Source: Pelagibacterium halotolerans B2
Lineage (GTDB): Bacteria; Pseudomonadota; Alphaproteobacteria; Rhizobiales; Devosiaceae
Direction of reading: 5' to 3'
DNA length: 64,000 nt
Assembly: GCF_000230555.1 (NCBI RefSeq)
Contig: NC_016078.1
Coordinates: 3,433,001 to 3,497,000 of the forward strand
Positions within the stretch are counted from its first letter, which is position 1. The number at the start of each line of letters is the position of its first letter. The notes below the pieces were generated by a model. That model was not told the DNA's origin and searched no databases. It was given only the letters and a program-made list of their open reading frames with translations. Position numbers and translations under genes: made by a program. Positions 63,122-64,000 of the stretch are shown piece by piece.

Positions 63122-64000
63122 TTAGTAATTGACGCGGCGTTCCACGTAGCGGAACTGGATGAAGGTGAGGACGATCACGATACCCATCAGCAGCACCGAT
63201 TGCGCCGAGGACGAACCGATATTGAGGCCGATGACGCCATCGGTATAGACCTTGTAGACAAGCGTCATCGTCGCCTGGTTCGGCCCGCCTGACGTGGTTG
63301 CGTCGATTACCCCGAAGGTTTCGAACATCACATAGTTTATGTTGATGATGAGCAGGAAGAATGTAGTGGGTGAAAGCAGCGGAAAGACGATTGTCCAGAA
63401 GCGCTTGAACGGGCCGGCACCATCGATCGATGCAGCTTCCGACAGAGAAGCCGGGATCGATTGCAGCCCCGCGAGGAAAAACAGGAAATTGTACGAAATC
63501 TGCTTCCACGCCGCGGCGATGGTAATCAGGATCATGGCCTGCGTGCCTGAAACCCGGTGGTTCCAGTCCATTCCGAACCAGTCGAGGATATGCGGCAAAA
63601 GCCCGATGGTGGGATTGAACATGAACCACCACAATACCCCCGCAACGACCGGAGCGACCGCATAGGGCCAGACCAAAAGCGTTGTGTAGAAACGCTGCGT
63701 GCGCAGCACGCGGTCCACGCACACCGCAAGAAGCAGGGCAAATCCCATCGAGAGCAAGGTGACCGAAACCGCAAACACCGCCGTGCGGCCCAGTGCGTTG
63801 AGATAGCTCGGATCCGACAGAATGCGGGTGTAATTGTCCAACCAGATGAATGTGGTGCGGAACCCGAACGGGTCCTCACGTTCGAAGCTCGATTTCACGG
63901 CCTGGCTTGCCGGCCAGATGAAAAAGATCAGGGTGATCGCAAGCTGGGGACCCAGCAAGAGGTAGGGAAGCCACCGATTGGTAAAGATCGACCGCTTGGT
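63122..64000 (-). CDS. ugpA: Carbohydrate ABC transporter permease, UgpA-like (5' end cut by window)
   Basis: The frame is open to the last base of the window: 14 codons ([14 protein letters not shown]) precede [20 protein letters not shown], the normal UgpA N-terminus, so the true start lies beyond 64000. Six helices; EAA loop [20 protein letters not shown]. The C-terminal [10 protein letters not shown] is typical. Partner substrate-binding gene ugpB is expected further upstream. Confidence 0.88.
   Translation of the reverse strand, partial: TKRSIFTNRWLPYLLLGPQLAITLIFFIWPASQAVKSSFEREDPFGFRTTFIWLDNYTRILSDPSYLNALGRTAVFAVSVTLLSMGFALLLAVCVDRVLRTQRFYTTLLVWPYAVAPVVAGVLWWFMFNPTIGLLPHILDWFGMDWNHRVSGTQAMILITIAAAWKQISYNFLFFLAGLQSIPASLSEAASIDGAGPFKRFWTIVFPLLSPTTFFLLIININYVMFETFGVIDATTSGGPNQATMTLVYKVYTDGVIGLNIGSSSAQSVLLMGIVIVLTFIQFRYVERRVNY

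Overview
The window is chromosomal DNA, GC-rich by eye, from an alphaproteobacterium of the Hyphomicrobiales. Indicators are ChvG-ChvI beside pckA, the regulatory PTS genes (HPr kinase, EIIA, HPr), DivL with a tyrosine in place of the phospho-accepting histidine, MipZ, AddAB, a TIGR02300 protein, a DUF1127 protein and UgpC-type transport. The gene order and the dense intergenic palindromes suggest the Devosia/Pelagibacterium group, but that is inference. Almost every position comes from housekeeping chromosome; no plasmid, phage, insertion sequence, CRISPR array or rRNA was seen.

Layout: TadE/TadG-like genes (27-2123); YdeI-like protein, repeats and tRNA-Ala(GGC) (2365-3975); TIGR02300, aroA-cmk-rpsA (3980-8697). 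A less GC-rich island follows (8915-10371) with an AbiTii-domain protein overlapped by a membrane protein. Then come a GSU2403-type nucleotidyltransferase under its own operator array, mipZ with a CtrA box, TetR/SDR, an ArsR-VOC-GNAT operon, sppA, ihfB, lapA-like and trpF-trpB. Between trpB and trpA sits a 3.2-kb insert with an ArsR-DUF1801-DUF1801-SRPBCC operon. trpA, accD and folC follow, then a GluR0-like ion-channel receptor. A long minus-strand run follows: divL-tsaE-murU-addB-addA-trxA, preceded by ahcY, and chvI-chvG-hprK-EIIA-HPr. pckA reads the other way. The last third holds a cell wall hydrolase with twin CtrA boxes, a CDF transporter, a HAD phosphatase, MscS, DUF72, an Hsp70-like protein, a second less GC-rich island (54550-57545) with an RloC/PrrC-like ATPase and a HEPN-like gene, a methyltransferase fragment, a saccharopine-dehydrogenase-like gene with an Lrp regulator, an SGNH hydrolase and ugpA-E-C (ugpA cut by the window end).

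Two themes stand out. First, cell-cycle control: divL has three GANTC sites upstream, and mipZ and the cell wall hydrolase each have TTAA-N7-TTAA CtrA boxes. Second, repeats: at least four families of intergenic palindromes fill the gaps. One (four copies, 120-229 bp) always lies within about 8 bp of a stop codon; another supplies the last codons and stop of trpA and recurs after accD and folC. The best candidates for a little-described system are the two pairs in the islands: AbiTii plus membrane protein, and zinc-hook-like AAA ATPase plus HEPN-like protein. All functional calls rest on motif recognition by eye; no database search was possible.
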